This document shows, piece after piece, positions 13,434-24,347 of a DNA stretch of 64,000 bases. The notes beneath the pieces were generated by a model. That model did not search any database. It saw only the letters and a list, made by a program, of their open reading frames with translations, and was not told the origin of the DNA. This stretch comes from Sipunculus nudus (lineage: Eukaryota > Annelida > Sipuncula > Golfingiida > Sipunculidae), in assembly GCA_026874595.1 (NCBI GenBank), contig CM049317.1:72499618-72563617 (forward strand). Direction: 5' to 3'. The translations under genes were made by a program, and so were the position numbers. Within the stretch, counting starts at the first letter, position 1. Each line of letters opens with the position of its first letter.

Positions 13434-14240
13434 TTAAGGTTTTAGTTTCACTACTGATATGATAGGAAAAATATGATCTTATACCATCAACAAGACCGCT
13501 TCGCAAATATGAAGACTTGATTTAATTCCAAGATTCCATAGGGACAATACATGAGTACATGTCCTGATTTATCAAAAGATTAAACCTAAAATAATTCTGA
13601 TCCAGATAATCTACCCCTTTCGTACTTCCATCACTTTCCGTCTAATTTCAATCCAATTCAATCACATCTATCAAGCTCTCAATTCATTAAAAAAAAAAAC
13701 ATCCTTCTTTATGCCTTCATCAAATTTTCCAAATTTTGGTGACTACGTTAACCTGTACATCATGCAAAGGTGTATATCCTTATGATTGAAAGTCCATCCA
13801 TAATATAATCCTTCCATCAGCCAGCAGCCCTTTCGCTTATACATGTTTTTTTTTAAAGAGGTCTTGAAGCAATAAAATTAGAATATGTATCCGAAAATGA
13901 CGTGAAGCCGGTAATCAAGCAACATTTATTCCTAGTAAAATTATGACTTTCATCAATGTCTGTACAAAGGGAGGATAATAAATCAAATGAAACACCATGC
14001 AGTTTATCTCTGCTGCCTTTGTCTTATGTTCTAGAAATTTATACTGTATTTTTTATAGAGCAGTCCATATTTTAGTCAATGATCACGTACACTCAAAGAG
14101 ACAACAAAATATAAAAATAAACGTTTTGCGTTTATTTTAATAAAAAAGTACAATGGAAAATAAAATTCACATCCTGTGAACGGAAACGAAAAATCATGTG
14201 AACATATATAAGTGTACAATTTTAAATGAAAATGTTCAGA

Positions 14241-15080
14241 TTACACAATGCATTTTTTGGCCATAGATCTAGTTACAGCACATGATGGATACAAACCTGG
14301 AATTTCCTGATTTTCGGGATCAGTGTTCTGATGAAGTGACGGCTTTTTTGTCACTTTTGGTACAGGCTGTACTTTGTCACCTGCAACATCATTGGCTAGT
14401 AGCAACTGGATTCCCTTAAAGGGTAAAGTAATTCTTATACCTACAGTAATATTCCAAGAAATCAGATCTGACTTAAAATTTACATTGAGAAGCGGAACTG
14501 AAGTATGCTTGTCTGAAAACACACATGTGCATGTGCACCAGTAAAAGACCTACTAGAAAATGTCAGTGTATTTGCTAACATGAGAGTTTGGCCTGAATCA
14601 GTGTCCTTCAAAATTCTAATAGGGGTAGAATCTGTAAAATCACTTGAAAGTGATACAAAACCATCATGTATGAATGGCTCAAATAACTCCATTTCAGAGT
14701 CAAAAGAGGAATCTACTACCTGAATTTTATCAAATAAAGAACTCACACTGTCGGTCATCAACTCTTTTTCAGAGTCACAAAAGGAATCTACATCCTTATT
14801 ACAAACAAAACTCCTCGTGGGAGTCAACAGATGAATTTTCCTCAGCAGAAACAAACTTCTGTTTGTTATAAGAGGACCTGGTCTCATTTAAAATACTCTC
14901 GCAAGAGTCATAAAAGGACTTAGACTTATTTAGAGGATAATCCTTACAGGAGTCTTGAAAGGACCTAGCCTTATTAAATTCCTCACAGGAATCAAATGAG
15001 GTTTTTACCCCGCAAGCTACGGATTCTTCTTTGGAGTCAGACGGCACGTTGGCCTCCGTAGAATCAAAATCCTTTTTAGA
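14241..15080 (-). pseudogene. Gypsy linker and protease-like region, copy 1
   Basis: Three overlapping minus-strand frames. The first two carry a degenerate Ser/Asp/Cys/Phe repeat (F-x-D-S-C or similar, about eight times). The later part has the retropepsin-like region, with Asp-Thr-Asp (14597-14605) where Asp-Thr-Gly would be expected, then the L-P-F-K-G-I and C-A-V-T-R-S-M-A-K-K phrases usual at the protease end of this element type. Frameshifts separate the parts, so no functional protease is encoded. Confidence 0.65.
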
Positions 15081-15290
15081 GCCAATAAAGGAGTTGTACC
15101 CCTAATTTACATGAAAAAAGCTTGGCTCTTGTACTATGCTATGTAAAGGTTTTGAAACAAACACGTTTCCAGCAGTCAGATATTAGATTACCTTCCTGTT
15201 TTGGTCTTTGTTGGACGGAGACAGAGTTGACGTGGACTGAGGTGTAGCAATGGACTTTGTTGAACTGTCAGAACTACTATTACTGGGTAA

Positions 15291-16262
15291 CTACCCCTTA
15301 AACTTCTTTTGACCATACTGATTTACATTCTTGTTTGTGAATGACTGGTATGATTTGTTAGTACAGGGCATTTTATGTGTTAATGAATAATCATCAGCCA
15401 ATTGAGTAGCAATGTCAAGTGTTTCAGGAATTTTCTCATCAAGAAAAGTTTTAACATCTGCGTTAATGCAGCGCTTAATTTCTTCAAGCAAAATCGACTG
15501 GCGCAAATTGTCATAATCTTTCATTATATTGTTAGAACTACACCAGCGATCAAACAACTGCTCTTTAGTCCGAGCAAATTCTACATAGGTCTGATCTTTT
15601 CGCTTTTCACAATATCTAAATCTCTGGCGGTAAGCTTCCGGAACTAACTGATAACCTTTTAGGATTAACCGTTTAAACTGGTCATATTCAGCAGCGGCCT
15701 TACAGAAAGCTCTGTATAAATTTCTCTGGCCTTGCCAGTCAATACACTTTGTAATAGCATAGTCCAATTTTCCTTAAACAATTTTAAATTTCAGCTACCT
15801 TCTCAAGGTGTAAGATATATTTATCAACCTCTTTCTTGAAAAGGTGGGACTAGTCTTATATGTTTAGTAACATCAAAACTGTGAGTTGGGGCAGCATGTA
15901 GACTATGTTCTACTTTAAGTCTTTCTAACTCCAGTCGTTTTAACTCAATTTCTTTTTCTTTTTCTAGTCTTTCTATTTCTTTTTCTTTCTCTTTTACTGT
16001 TTGTTCATGTTGCATTTTTGCTTTTTTAATTCTAACTGCATAGCAAAGCTGTCATTTTTTTAATGTTTCTACTTCACTCTCTTCAATTAAACCTTAACTA
16101 ACCAGATCTTGCATGATTTTAGCAATGATATCAGGTTTTCTCAAAGCTTTTTTCACACCTAGCCTAAGTGTTGTCCGAAATGCAACAACCGATCTTTTGT
16201 CAACTGTTCAAGTTGATCGGGTCGGGATCTTCAACAAATGCCTTAGGTTTGAAATGTGCCAT
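15291..16262 (-). pseudogene. Gypsy gag remains, copy 1
   Basis: The ATG at 16262 opens a frame that stops after about 20 codons (TGA at 16202-16200); the reading continues in another frame. A Lys/Glu/Leu-rich coiled-coil segment (15920-16015) precedes the short phrase H-I-R-L-V-P-P-F-Q near 15850, typical of metazoan gypsy Gag. After another break, a 158-codon open part (15767-15291) has the capsid-like region with Y-x-x-V-P-E-A-Y-R-Q and Y-V-E-F-A-R. No CCHC zinc knuckle was seen. Confidence 0.75.
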
Positions 16263-16374
16263 GTTAAGATGTTAAAACAATAACAAAAAACCACTCTGAT
16301 AAATGTTGTAAACAAAATTTTGTAAACAATGTGTCCAGGTCAAGGCCTAATAAATTTTCAAAACTATTAAGCAT

Positions 16375-16391
16375 TGCCAGACTAGCCCCCA
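16375..16391 (-). other. Candidate primer-binding site, copy 1
   Basis: TGGGGGCTAGTCTGGCA on the minus strand resembles the tRNA-Pro complementary site of retroelements at most positions. Its distance from the TGTTAC/GTAACA-defined LTR end is larger than normal, so either the LTR border or this site is misplaced. Confidence 0.4.
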
Positions 16392-16449
16392 ATTTTATAT
16401 TACGGAACTTACTAACAACAGATCACGTAATCGTGACCAGCATAAATTT

Positions 16450-17204
16450 TGTTACGGAGATCAAAAAAATTAGATTCCGCAACACTAGGCAACGTGAAAT
16501 GCATAGGGAATGAATAAAGGAGTCAGTGGTTTTTTGTTAGCAAATAGTTATAATTTATTCTTAAAACAATCCTAACATTACAGTACACTTAATCAATACA
16601 TTTACACAGTGTAACAATAATACTAATGTACAGTACCAGAGTCCGGATCCTAGGCTTTGATCCTGGATACAACCATTGTCACAGCTCAACTAGTCCTTTA
16701 ACACAAATAATCCAGGTGAACAGTTCATGTAAATCTTCTTGGAGAATAGTCCGATTTAATCTTAAAAACAATCTGTTGTAATCCAAAAATGAAGTTCTGG
16801 TAATAATTACAAAAGCAAACTAAAGACAATCCGCATATAAAGTCTGTATAAAATCCGCAGAAAATCTGTTAGTTCTGCAATTATCGGAAAGGTCCCCAAA
16901 ACTGACGAGAGATTCACACTCTTCCGTGCCCGCTGCTATTTTTCTCTCTGCCGACTCTAAACACAGCCCCTATTTATAGCTTTTTCACCCGAAGCCCAGA
17001 AACTTCCATTTTCACGAACATTCCAAACAAAGCAATACAACACGCGCTCAAAGCGCACGAACAGATCCGAAAATTCTAGACTACAACCAGCGCTCTGTCT
17101 CTACACGCCAGGGTTCAACCAATGCGGTTCCAATAGCAACGCCCAGGGCTTGAGCCTAATACGAATCAAAACTCCAGGCTCATAATAAACAGATACATGT
17201 AACA
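16450..17204 (-). repeat. Gypsy 5' LTR, copy 1
   Basis: 755 bp with inverted ends TGTTAC at the start and GTAACA at the finish on the minus strand. It contains a TATAAATA box (16971-16978) about a third of the way in and an AATAAA signal (16554-16559) near the end, in the order expected for U3, R and U5. The 3' border is not certain: a tRNA-Pro-like primer site lies about 58 nt further in. Confidence 0.65.
16971..16978 (-). promoter_or_regulatory. LTR TATA box, copy 1
   Basis: TATAAATA on the minus strand followed by a G-rich stretch, inside the LTR. Fits the U3 promoter of the retrotransposon. Confidence 0.6.
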
Positions 17205-17539
17205 ATGTATATATATATATATATATCTATATATATCTATATATATATATAACAATACATTGATCCATAAGCTATGATCGATTCACTTAATCAATCAAGT
17301 ATTCAGTCGAAATGGGAATGTGAAAATCGATTGATAAATATTTTGTAACCAACCTTTGATGTTAGTGTAGTTTATGTTTGTATGCATGGAAGGATTTAAT
17401 TATGTTAGTGTTGTAATTCATTGGAGGATTTTATTAAAACTTTGTTTAGGAAATAGCAGGAAAAAAACGGCGTTTCTGTAAATAACATTGAAAGAGATTC
17501 ATTATAAAATTACAAACTTGTTCATAGCAATTGGTACAC
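17205..17539. repeat. AT microsatellite and flank, copy 1
   Basis: An imperfect (TA)n tract at about 17208-17251 follows the LTR end immediately. The following 290 bp have no recognised content. Copy 2 has a slightly longer TA tract (about 26265-26312). Confidence 0.7.
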
Positions 17540-17980
17540 TCACAATTAGCGCACTTCTGTGATGAAACTCTCAACAAGAGATTCTGAAGAATCACCATAA
17601 AAAATGGTCCGAACATATTCACACGAATCTTGTCCATGACCCAGCAAACTAATGTATAGACAGTGTACAGTCTTGACTGCATAACCACTCTGTCAAAACA
17701 AAACGAAAGTAAACGCCAAGCATTCTTGCGGCTTCACGTGGTAAATCTGCCCTTGTAAAAGGTGACATTGTCGGTCTCAGAGTAGAAAAAAAGCTTCCGT
17801 TTTGAGGAGGAACGTTATTAAATTATACTGCCGTGACCTCAAATGAGGTACTTAATTTGATAGTAGGTGTTTCCACTCCTGTCTATTAGAATTAGCGAGG
17901 TCTGTGAAACATTATTACTTCACGTGGGTATTTGTGAATGTCTAAATTTGCCTCTCTCTCTGTCTCTCTCTCTCTCTCTG

Positions 17981-18013
<33 letters not shown>

Positions 18014-18610
18014 TGCTAACAAATAGTTCTTCATAGGGAGATACACGTGACTACACATTCTAGGAAAAAGCGTGTGTATAAATTAACATTAAACAGACGT
18101 GATAATCTCATATTTTCCTGATACAATTTCTTTTATTATAAGGAGAATTGTATTCGAATCGGACTTGGACTCGGGTTTCATAGGACTCTGACTCGAACAG
18201 AGTGGAATTGGACTCGTACCTGATGGACTCGGATTTTGACTTAGATTTGAGTGGACTGGACTCGGACTTGCACTCGGTCTCGGATAGTGTGGACTCGAAT
18301 ACATCGCCAATGTGTAGGTGAGTGTGTGTAATATCCTCCAACCATGACGCCGGTTATCTCAAAATGTAGACGGCGCTACAATTATAGTGCGGTAACTAAT
18401 TGATTTGTTTACCAGAAAGTAAATTAAAACCTTACAAGTCAACTGAAAGTGAACTTTGCAGGGGTTTTAGGTTCATGTTTACTTTTACTATTTATCTGTA
18501 TCGTAAATCCCCTGTCACTGACCGTAAACAAGATGACCTGGTTGTACCTACACTTTCGGTGTACGCAGGTGACTGTAACTTTTAGTACCCGCGGCCAGTG
18601 ACTAATTAAC
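17540..18610. repeat. Unit A' part 1 (copy 1)
   Basis: Diverged copy of about 8050-9030. Within it lies a degenerate GGACTCGGACTTG-type hexamer repeat at about 18155-18300, which makes spurious Ser/Glu-rich ORFs, and an interrupted CT tract (17951-17999). A similar GACT/GGACTCG patch is at 55261-55320. Confidence 0.7.
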
Positions 18611-18634
18611 TTACAGTTAGCAAATATCCGGAAA

Positions 18635-19769
18635 ACATTAGTTTTTTACCTGCGCGTGAACATTTATACATAATAATGACGTCAGTTTTATTCAGTGTAG
18701 TGTCTTTGAATGTAATATTTATCAAAACATGGACATGGACTAACTCACTTAGTTAACATTAGTTTTTTACCTGCGCGTGAACATTTATACATAATAATGA
18801 CGTCAGTTTTATTCAGTGTAGTGTCTTTGAATGTAATATTTATCAAAACATGGACATGGACTAACTCACTTAGTTAACAATGTATGGGTCATGACTGTTC
18901 AATTTGTCAGAGCTTTCCTACTTTGTACTTTGTACTTAGTGTCTTTGAATGTAATATTTATCAAAACATGGACATGGACTAACTCACTTAGTTAACATTA
19001 GTTTTTTACCTGCGCGTGAACATTTATACATAATAATGACGTCAGTTTTATTCAGTGTAGTGTCTTTGAATGTAATATTTATCAAAACATGGACATGGAC
19101 TAACTCACTTAGTTAACAATGTATGGGTCATGACTGTTCAATTTGTCAGAGCTTTCCTACTTTGTACTTTGTGCCATTACAACTTTTGAAAGACTAATGT
19201 TGCCTTCACCATAAATAAATGTAGCTAAATCTTCTTAACACGAAAACCTGACTGCTGATGTGACAGTCTATGCCAGCAGACTTCGTCATTTAAAATGAAA
19301 AATGTAATATTTATCAAAACATGGACATGGACTAACTCACTTAGTTAACAATGTATGGGTCATGACTGTTCAATTTGTCAGAGCTTTCCTACTTTGTACT
19401 TTGTACTTAGTGTCTTTGAATGTAATATTTATCAAAACATGGACATGGACTTACTCACTTAGTTAACATTAGTTTTTTACCTGCGCGTGAACATTTATAC
19501 ATAATAATGACGTCAGTTTTATTCAGTGTAGTGTCTTTGAATGTAATATTTATCAAAACATGGACATGGACTAACTCACTTAGTTAACAATGTATGGGTC
19601 ATGACTGTTCAATTTGTCAGAGCTTTCCTACTTTGTACTTTGTGCCATTACAACTTTTGAAAGACTAATGTTGCCTTCACCATAAATAAATGTAGCTAAA
19701 TCTTCTTAACACGAAAACCTGACTGCTGATGTGACAGTCTATGCCAGCAGACTTCGTCATTTAAAATGA
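18635..19769. repeat. Complex minisatellite, expanded (copy 1)
   Basis: Composed of three segments: a (121 bp, starting cattagttttttacc), b (about 56 bp, starting caatgtatgggtc) and c (about 125 bp, starting gccattacaac). Copy 2 has one simple a-b-c. Copy 1 reads a-a-b, partial a, a-b-c, partial a, b, partial a, a-b-c, 1135 bp in all. Joins fall at short shared words such as actttgta and aaaatg, which suggests template switching rather than simple slippage. Confidence 0.85.
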
Positions 19770-20279
19770 CCCTTAGGGCTACGTGTCGATTGTCATAAAC
19801 ATACGAACCTCCAACGTCAAAAAAGTGAGTGACTGTACTTGAAAATTTGGCTATACCATACATTTATGGCTTTTTGCGCCTCCTCTTAAATTTGTATCTG
19901 ATCAGTGCTTTTTTCAGCATGCCGTTGAACGTTATTAGGGGCCATAATTTTACCTACTGCTTATGTTTTTCCTATCAAATCTAAGCCCACACTGGATCAG
20001 GATAAAAGCATCTCAGGTCTCACGAAATATGTACATTTGGGTTGCTTAAATGTTCCTCGTGTCCATTTTTTTCTGAGCCGGACTACTTATTACACCTCCA
20101 CCATGAGGTACTATTGTTTTATCTTCGTTTTTTTTGTCTGGTAGAAACCTAATTTAGAAAGTCATGAATGTGTATTGACATACGTTTTTAGGGTGAGGGA
20201 AACGTCACAAGAATAATTAATTAAATTTAAGCTGTTGCCTTGGTCCCCATAATATCTTTTAATGTATGATATATCACTG
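19770..20279. other. Repeat-unit spacer, no gene (copy 1)
   Basis: About 500 bp of AT-rich sequence with poly-T tracts, identical in copy 2 (28001-28510). No gene or element ends recognised. Confidence 0.5.
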
Positions 20280-20565
20280 TGTGACATCGAAGCCGGTGCC
20301 ATTCATTATTATTAAAAGTCTGTTAGGCTTTTACTCCCGAGCCTTCTAGCTCATTATGCCGGAGCTCATCCCGGTTTCTGTAGCATGAAGCGATGGATGC
20401 TAGTCCATCGCAGGTTACTTTTAGTGGTACCCATTTCTACTGCTGGGTGGACAGAGGCACACTGGAGGCTGAGACTTTGCCTAAGGGCCCTGGCATGGTG
20501 GGGGTCTGACTGGGATTCGAACTCACGACCTCTCGATCATGAGCCCGGCACCTTAATCAAAACAC
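20280..20565 (-). mobile_element. tRNA-derived SINE-like repeat (family S2), copy 1
   Basis: The minus strand contains gagttcgaatccca, a classical RNA polymerase III B box, near 20510-20530, followed by a body including the ccatcgcttcatgc segment. The 63-codon ORF on the plus strand is a by-product. Flanked on the right by the composite DNA transposon. Confidence 0.5.
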
Positions 20566-21753
20566 CAGGGGCGTAGTCAGGATTGAGGGAGGGCAGGGGG
20601 CCATCATCAGTGGCGGATCAAGAAATTCAAAAACCGGGGGGGGGGGGGCGCTAATATGCATGTCTGGGTAATATGAAAACAGTTATATATACAAATATAT
20701 ATATTATTATGATTTTTACTAAACTTTATATATTGAAGTATATGAAAATATATATTTTTTTATTTTCAATTATGAACCATGGTATAATTAAGGCTAGTTA
20801 CGGGTACATGGGGAAGGTATGGGAGGGGGTTTCCCCATCACATATTGGGAAATCTTTTTTATATACAATGTAAAGAGGACATTTTGAAGCAGTTTTCACC
20901 AAAAAATGAGGATTTCCTGTTCCTGAAAAACTGTTTCCTTATGTCTTTGCGTTATGTAATCAAACTTTAGAGAGGTTCAATATTTAAGATTTATATTTCT
21001 TCAACATTAGGAAATAAAATTTCCATCTTTTTCAAACGAGTCAATGGCGCAAAAGCGCAATCACGTTTGTAACCATCAAAATATTATCTTTTAAATGTAA
21101 TGCTCGTGGTGAAATAACTGATAAGCTGAATTATTATGTAAAACTTCGCATTTTACCGGTTTTTGTGGTCTCGACAGCACGCAGGACTCCTAAGAGCTCA
21201 ACACGGATCGCGAGTTTGAGTACCGGTATCACCAGAGGAGCCGTAAGATTGTTCACGGTCGACCCCAACCAGGGCCCGGTGCTCGATCGATCTGCAGTTG
21301 TTCTGCAGCTGTGACCCAAGGGCGGATCCAAGATTTAGGTAAATGGGGGTCCAATCCAGGACTAATGAAAATCCTAAAAAAAGGTCATCACGTCTGGAAA
21401 AGGGGGGGGGGGGGTCCAGGCCTAAAAATAACGTCTAAAACCCCTTAAAAAAGGTTGCTTCGGGTGAAAAGGGGGGGGGGGGGGGGTCCGGACCCCCTGG
21501 ACCCCCCCCCCCGGATCCGCTTCTGCACTGTCCATAAATATCCTTATACTCAACAGATAAAGTGATTGTAACTGCAGTTAACTTAAATAAAGTCTAATTG
21601 CTTATTAATAATAAGGAATATGAAAAACGAAAATTAATCACGAAAATCGGAAATAAGATAAAATTAGAGATTTTGCAGCTCAACGGGGGGCCGCGCGCCG
21701 AAGCCGCCCTCTCTGAATCTGCTACTGGTAGCATATATCCGCCCCTGATTTAA

Positions 21754-21812
<59 letters not shown>

Positions 21813-21887
21813 TAATTAGATTATGTGAAATACCGAAAGGACGGCGAGTACTGGATGCGACCGGGGCGGGGGGGGGGGGCCATGGCC
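20566..21887. mobile_element. Composite DNA transposon, copy 1 (right end missing)
   Basis: Starts CAGGGGCGTAGTCAGG like the copy at 28796, contains nested inverted-repeat elements (see the copy 2 entry), a SINE S1 head (21190-21300) and a (TA)n tract (21755-21811). The right terminal repeat is replaced by the duplication junction after ccatggcc. Confidence 0.7.
21320..21521. mobile_element. Nested 200-bp MITE (copy 1)
   Basis: Ends gggcggatccaaga and, inverted, ggatccgct; the interior alternates poly-G tracts with ctaaaa words. Relatives are at 29553-29750 and, inverted, at about 43129-43329. Confidence 0.6.
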
Positions 21888-22026
21888 TGGTTCAAAGACT
21901 GATAGACTCAGCCACGGGCAACAGAATCCTCTATTCCTGGACTTATTGAAATGAATAATAAGGAATCTGCCAGCCACATTTTTTTCTTCCAAATTCTCTT
22001 GGCCATTTCCGGTCTCTTAAAGTTAA

Positions 22027-22491
22027 AGGGACATAATCAGGATCAATATTATACCTTTCTTTCACACTATCAGTTCAGTTTTGTTTTATACAAAGGTTTC
22101 CAAGCAGAATCATCTCAACACATAGTCTCATTTCCCCGCATACGGCTATTTAACACCTTGTTATGACTGTGCGTGTTGGTAAACACAGTCCACGTGTTTC
22201 TGTTTACCATAAGAAGTCTGCGTGACCGAAAGTCCTATTACGAGGAAAAACGCAGTGTTTCAGCCAGCAGGACAAGTATTATATATATTTTTTGCCTAGT
22301 CAGTCAGGGCATCTACTGATTGACACGTGTCGTGGCTCCACGCTGCACACGGCCCCACGCACTGTGTTTATGTTGACACCTACCATCCCGCCCGGTCCAC
22401 TCTTTTGGATACTCGTTTACATGAGTATTTTAAAGGGAAGAAACTATTTTTCCTGTTAACTCAACATGCTTTATAGGTAATTAGGCCCCTT
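22027..22491. mobile_element. 465-bp TTAA MITE (copy 2)
   Basis: Same length and ends as 12969-13433, with TTAA at 22023-22026 and 22492-22495. Duplicated along with the whole segment, not an independent insertion. Confidence 0.8.
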
Positions 22492-23297
22492 TTAAGGTTT
22501 TAGTTTCACTACTGATATGATAGGAAAAATATGATCTTATACCATCAACAAGACCGCTTCGCAAATATGAAGACTTGATTTAATTCCAAGATTCCATAGG
22601 GACAATACATGAGTACATGTCCTGATTTATCAAAAGATTAAACCTAAAATAATTCTGATCCAGATAATCTACCCCTTTCGTACTTCCATCACTTTCCGTC
22701 TAATTTCAATCCAATTCAATCACATCTATCAAGCTCTCAATTCATTAAAAAAAAAACATCCTTCTTTATGCCTTCATCAAATTTTCCAAATTTTGGTGAC
22801 TACGTTAACCTGTACATCATGCAAAGGTGTATATCCTTATGATTGAAAGTCCATCCATAATATAATCCTTCCATCAGCCAGCAGCCCTTTCGCTTATACA
22901 TGTTTTTTTTTAAAGAGGTCTTGAAGCAATAAAATTAGAATATGTATCCGAAAATGACGTGAAGCCGGTAATCAAGCAACATTTATTCCTAGTAAAATTA
23001 TGACTTTCATCAATGTCTGTACAAAGGGAGGATAATAAATCAAATGAAACACCATGCAGTTTATCTCTGCTGCCTTTGTCTTATGTTCTAGAAATTTATA
23101 CTGTATTTTTTATAGAGCAGTCCATATTTTAGTCAATGATCACGTACACTCAAAGAGACAACAAAATATAAAAATAAACGTTTTGCGTTTATTTTAATAA
23201 AAAAGTACAATGGAAAATAAAATTCACATCCTGTGAACGGAAACGAAAAATCATGTGAACATATATAAGTGTACAATTTTAAATGAAAATGTTCAGA

Positions 23298-24137
23298 TTA
23301 CACAATGCATTTTTTGGCCATAGATCTAGTTACAGCACATGATGGATACAAACCTGGAATTTCCTGATTTTCGGGATCAGTGTTCTGATGAAGTGACGGC
23401 TTTTTTGTCACTTTTGGTACAGGCTGTACTTTGTCACCTGCAACATCATTGGCTAGTAGCAACTGGATTCCCTTAAAGGGTAAAGTAATTCTTATACCTA
23501 CAGTAATATTCCAAGAAATCAGATCTGACTTAAAATTTACATTGAGAAGCGGAACTGAAGTATGCTTGTCTGAAAACACACATGTGCATGTGCACCAGTA
23601 AAAGACCTACTAGAAAATGTCAGTGTATTTGCTAACATGAGAGTTTGGCCTGAATCAGTGTCCTTCAAAATTCTAATAGGGGTAGAATCTGTAAAATCAC
23701 TTGAAAGTGATACAAAACCATCATGTATGAATGGCTCAAATAACTCCATTTCAGAGTCAAGAGAGGAATCTACTACCTGAATTTTATCAAATAAAGAACT
23801 CACACTGTCGGTCATCAACTCTTTTTCAGAGTCACAAAAGGAATCTACATCCTTATTACAAACAAAACTCCTCGTGGGAGTCAACAGATGAATTTTCCTC
23901 AGCAGAAACAAACTTCTGTTTGTTATAAGAGGACCTGGTCTCATTTAAAATACTCTCGCAAGAGTCATAAAAGGACTTAGACTTATTTAGAGGATAATCC
24001 TTACAGGAGTCTTGAAAGGACCTAGCCTTATTAAATTCCTCGCAGGAATCAAATGAGGTTTTTACCCCGCAAGCTACGGATTCTTCTTTGGAGTCAGACG
24101 GCACGTTGGCCTCCGTAGAATCAAAATCCTTTTTAGA
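23298..24137 (-). pseudogene. Gypsy linker and protease-like region, copy 2
   Basis: Equivalent to 14241-15080. One amino-acid difference is seen in the linker (Phe in copy 1, Leu in copy 2, near 23759). Confidence 0.65.
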
Positions 24138-24347
24138 GCCAATAAAGGAGTTGTACCCCTAATTTACATGAAAAAAGCTTGGCTCTTGTACTATGCTATG
24201 TAAAGGTTTTGAAACAAACACGTTTCCAGCAGTCAGATATTAGATTACCTTCCTTTTTTGGTCTTTGTTGGACGGAGACAGAGTTGACGTGGACTGAGGT
24301 GTAGCAATGGACTTTGTTGAACTGTCAGAACTACTATTACTGGGTAA

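Larger units (their letters stand above)
8050..14235. repeat. Unit A of an old 6-kb segmental duplication
   Basis: Two parts align with A'. About 8050-9030 resembles 17540-18610 (shared catgacccagcaaac, agcttccgt-ttgaggag, and the ccctgtcactg block). About 9560-14235 resembles 30310-37160 in the same order, including the CATT-rich tract, the cctgtacgcaaatga segment and the gacaacaaaatata end. Identity is high enough to read by eye but with frequent substitutions and indels, so the duplication is old. No conserved ORF is evident, so it looks non-coding. Confidence 0.75.
14236..17204 (-). mobile_element. Truncated gypsy-type LTR retrotransposon, copy 1 (LTR-gag-protease)
   Basis: Reading on the minus strand: a 5' LTR (17204-16450), leader, gag remains (16262-15291), a degenerate linker, and a protease-like region ending at about 14241. 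Reverse transcriptase, RNase H, integrase and a 3' LTR are missing: left of 14236 the sequence is unit A, shared with 37150. Several frameshifts and stops break gag and the protease. It is a dead fragment. Confidence 0.8.
12830..21887. repeat. Recent tandem duplication, copy 1 (9058 bp)
   Basis: Begins at the tggttcaaagactg phrase and is followed directly by the same phrase at 21888. Apart from scattered substitutions and small indels it matches 21888-30124. The main difference is an expanded minisatellite (18635-19769). It ends inside a composite DNA transposon, within the ccatggcc before its right terminus. Confidence 0.95.

Noticed and set aside
18089-18341. Ser/Glu-rich ORFs
   Set aside because: Produced by the degenerate GACTCG hexamer repeat.
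18635-19769. CRISPR-like repeat/spacer array
   Set aside because: The repeats are 121 bp and longer with no unique spacers, in an animal genome; it is a rearranged minisatellite.
20500-20540. Possible tRNA gene
   Set aside because: Only the B-box/T-arm region is tRNA-like; no full cloverleaf or acceptor stem could be drawn, so a SINE is more likely.
20385-20576. 63-codon ORF in SINE-like repeat (and its copy at 28615)
   Set aside because: Translation of the antisense of a tRNA-derived repeat, not a gene.
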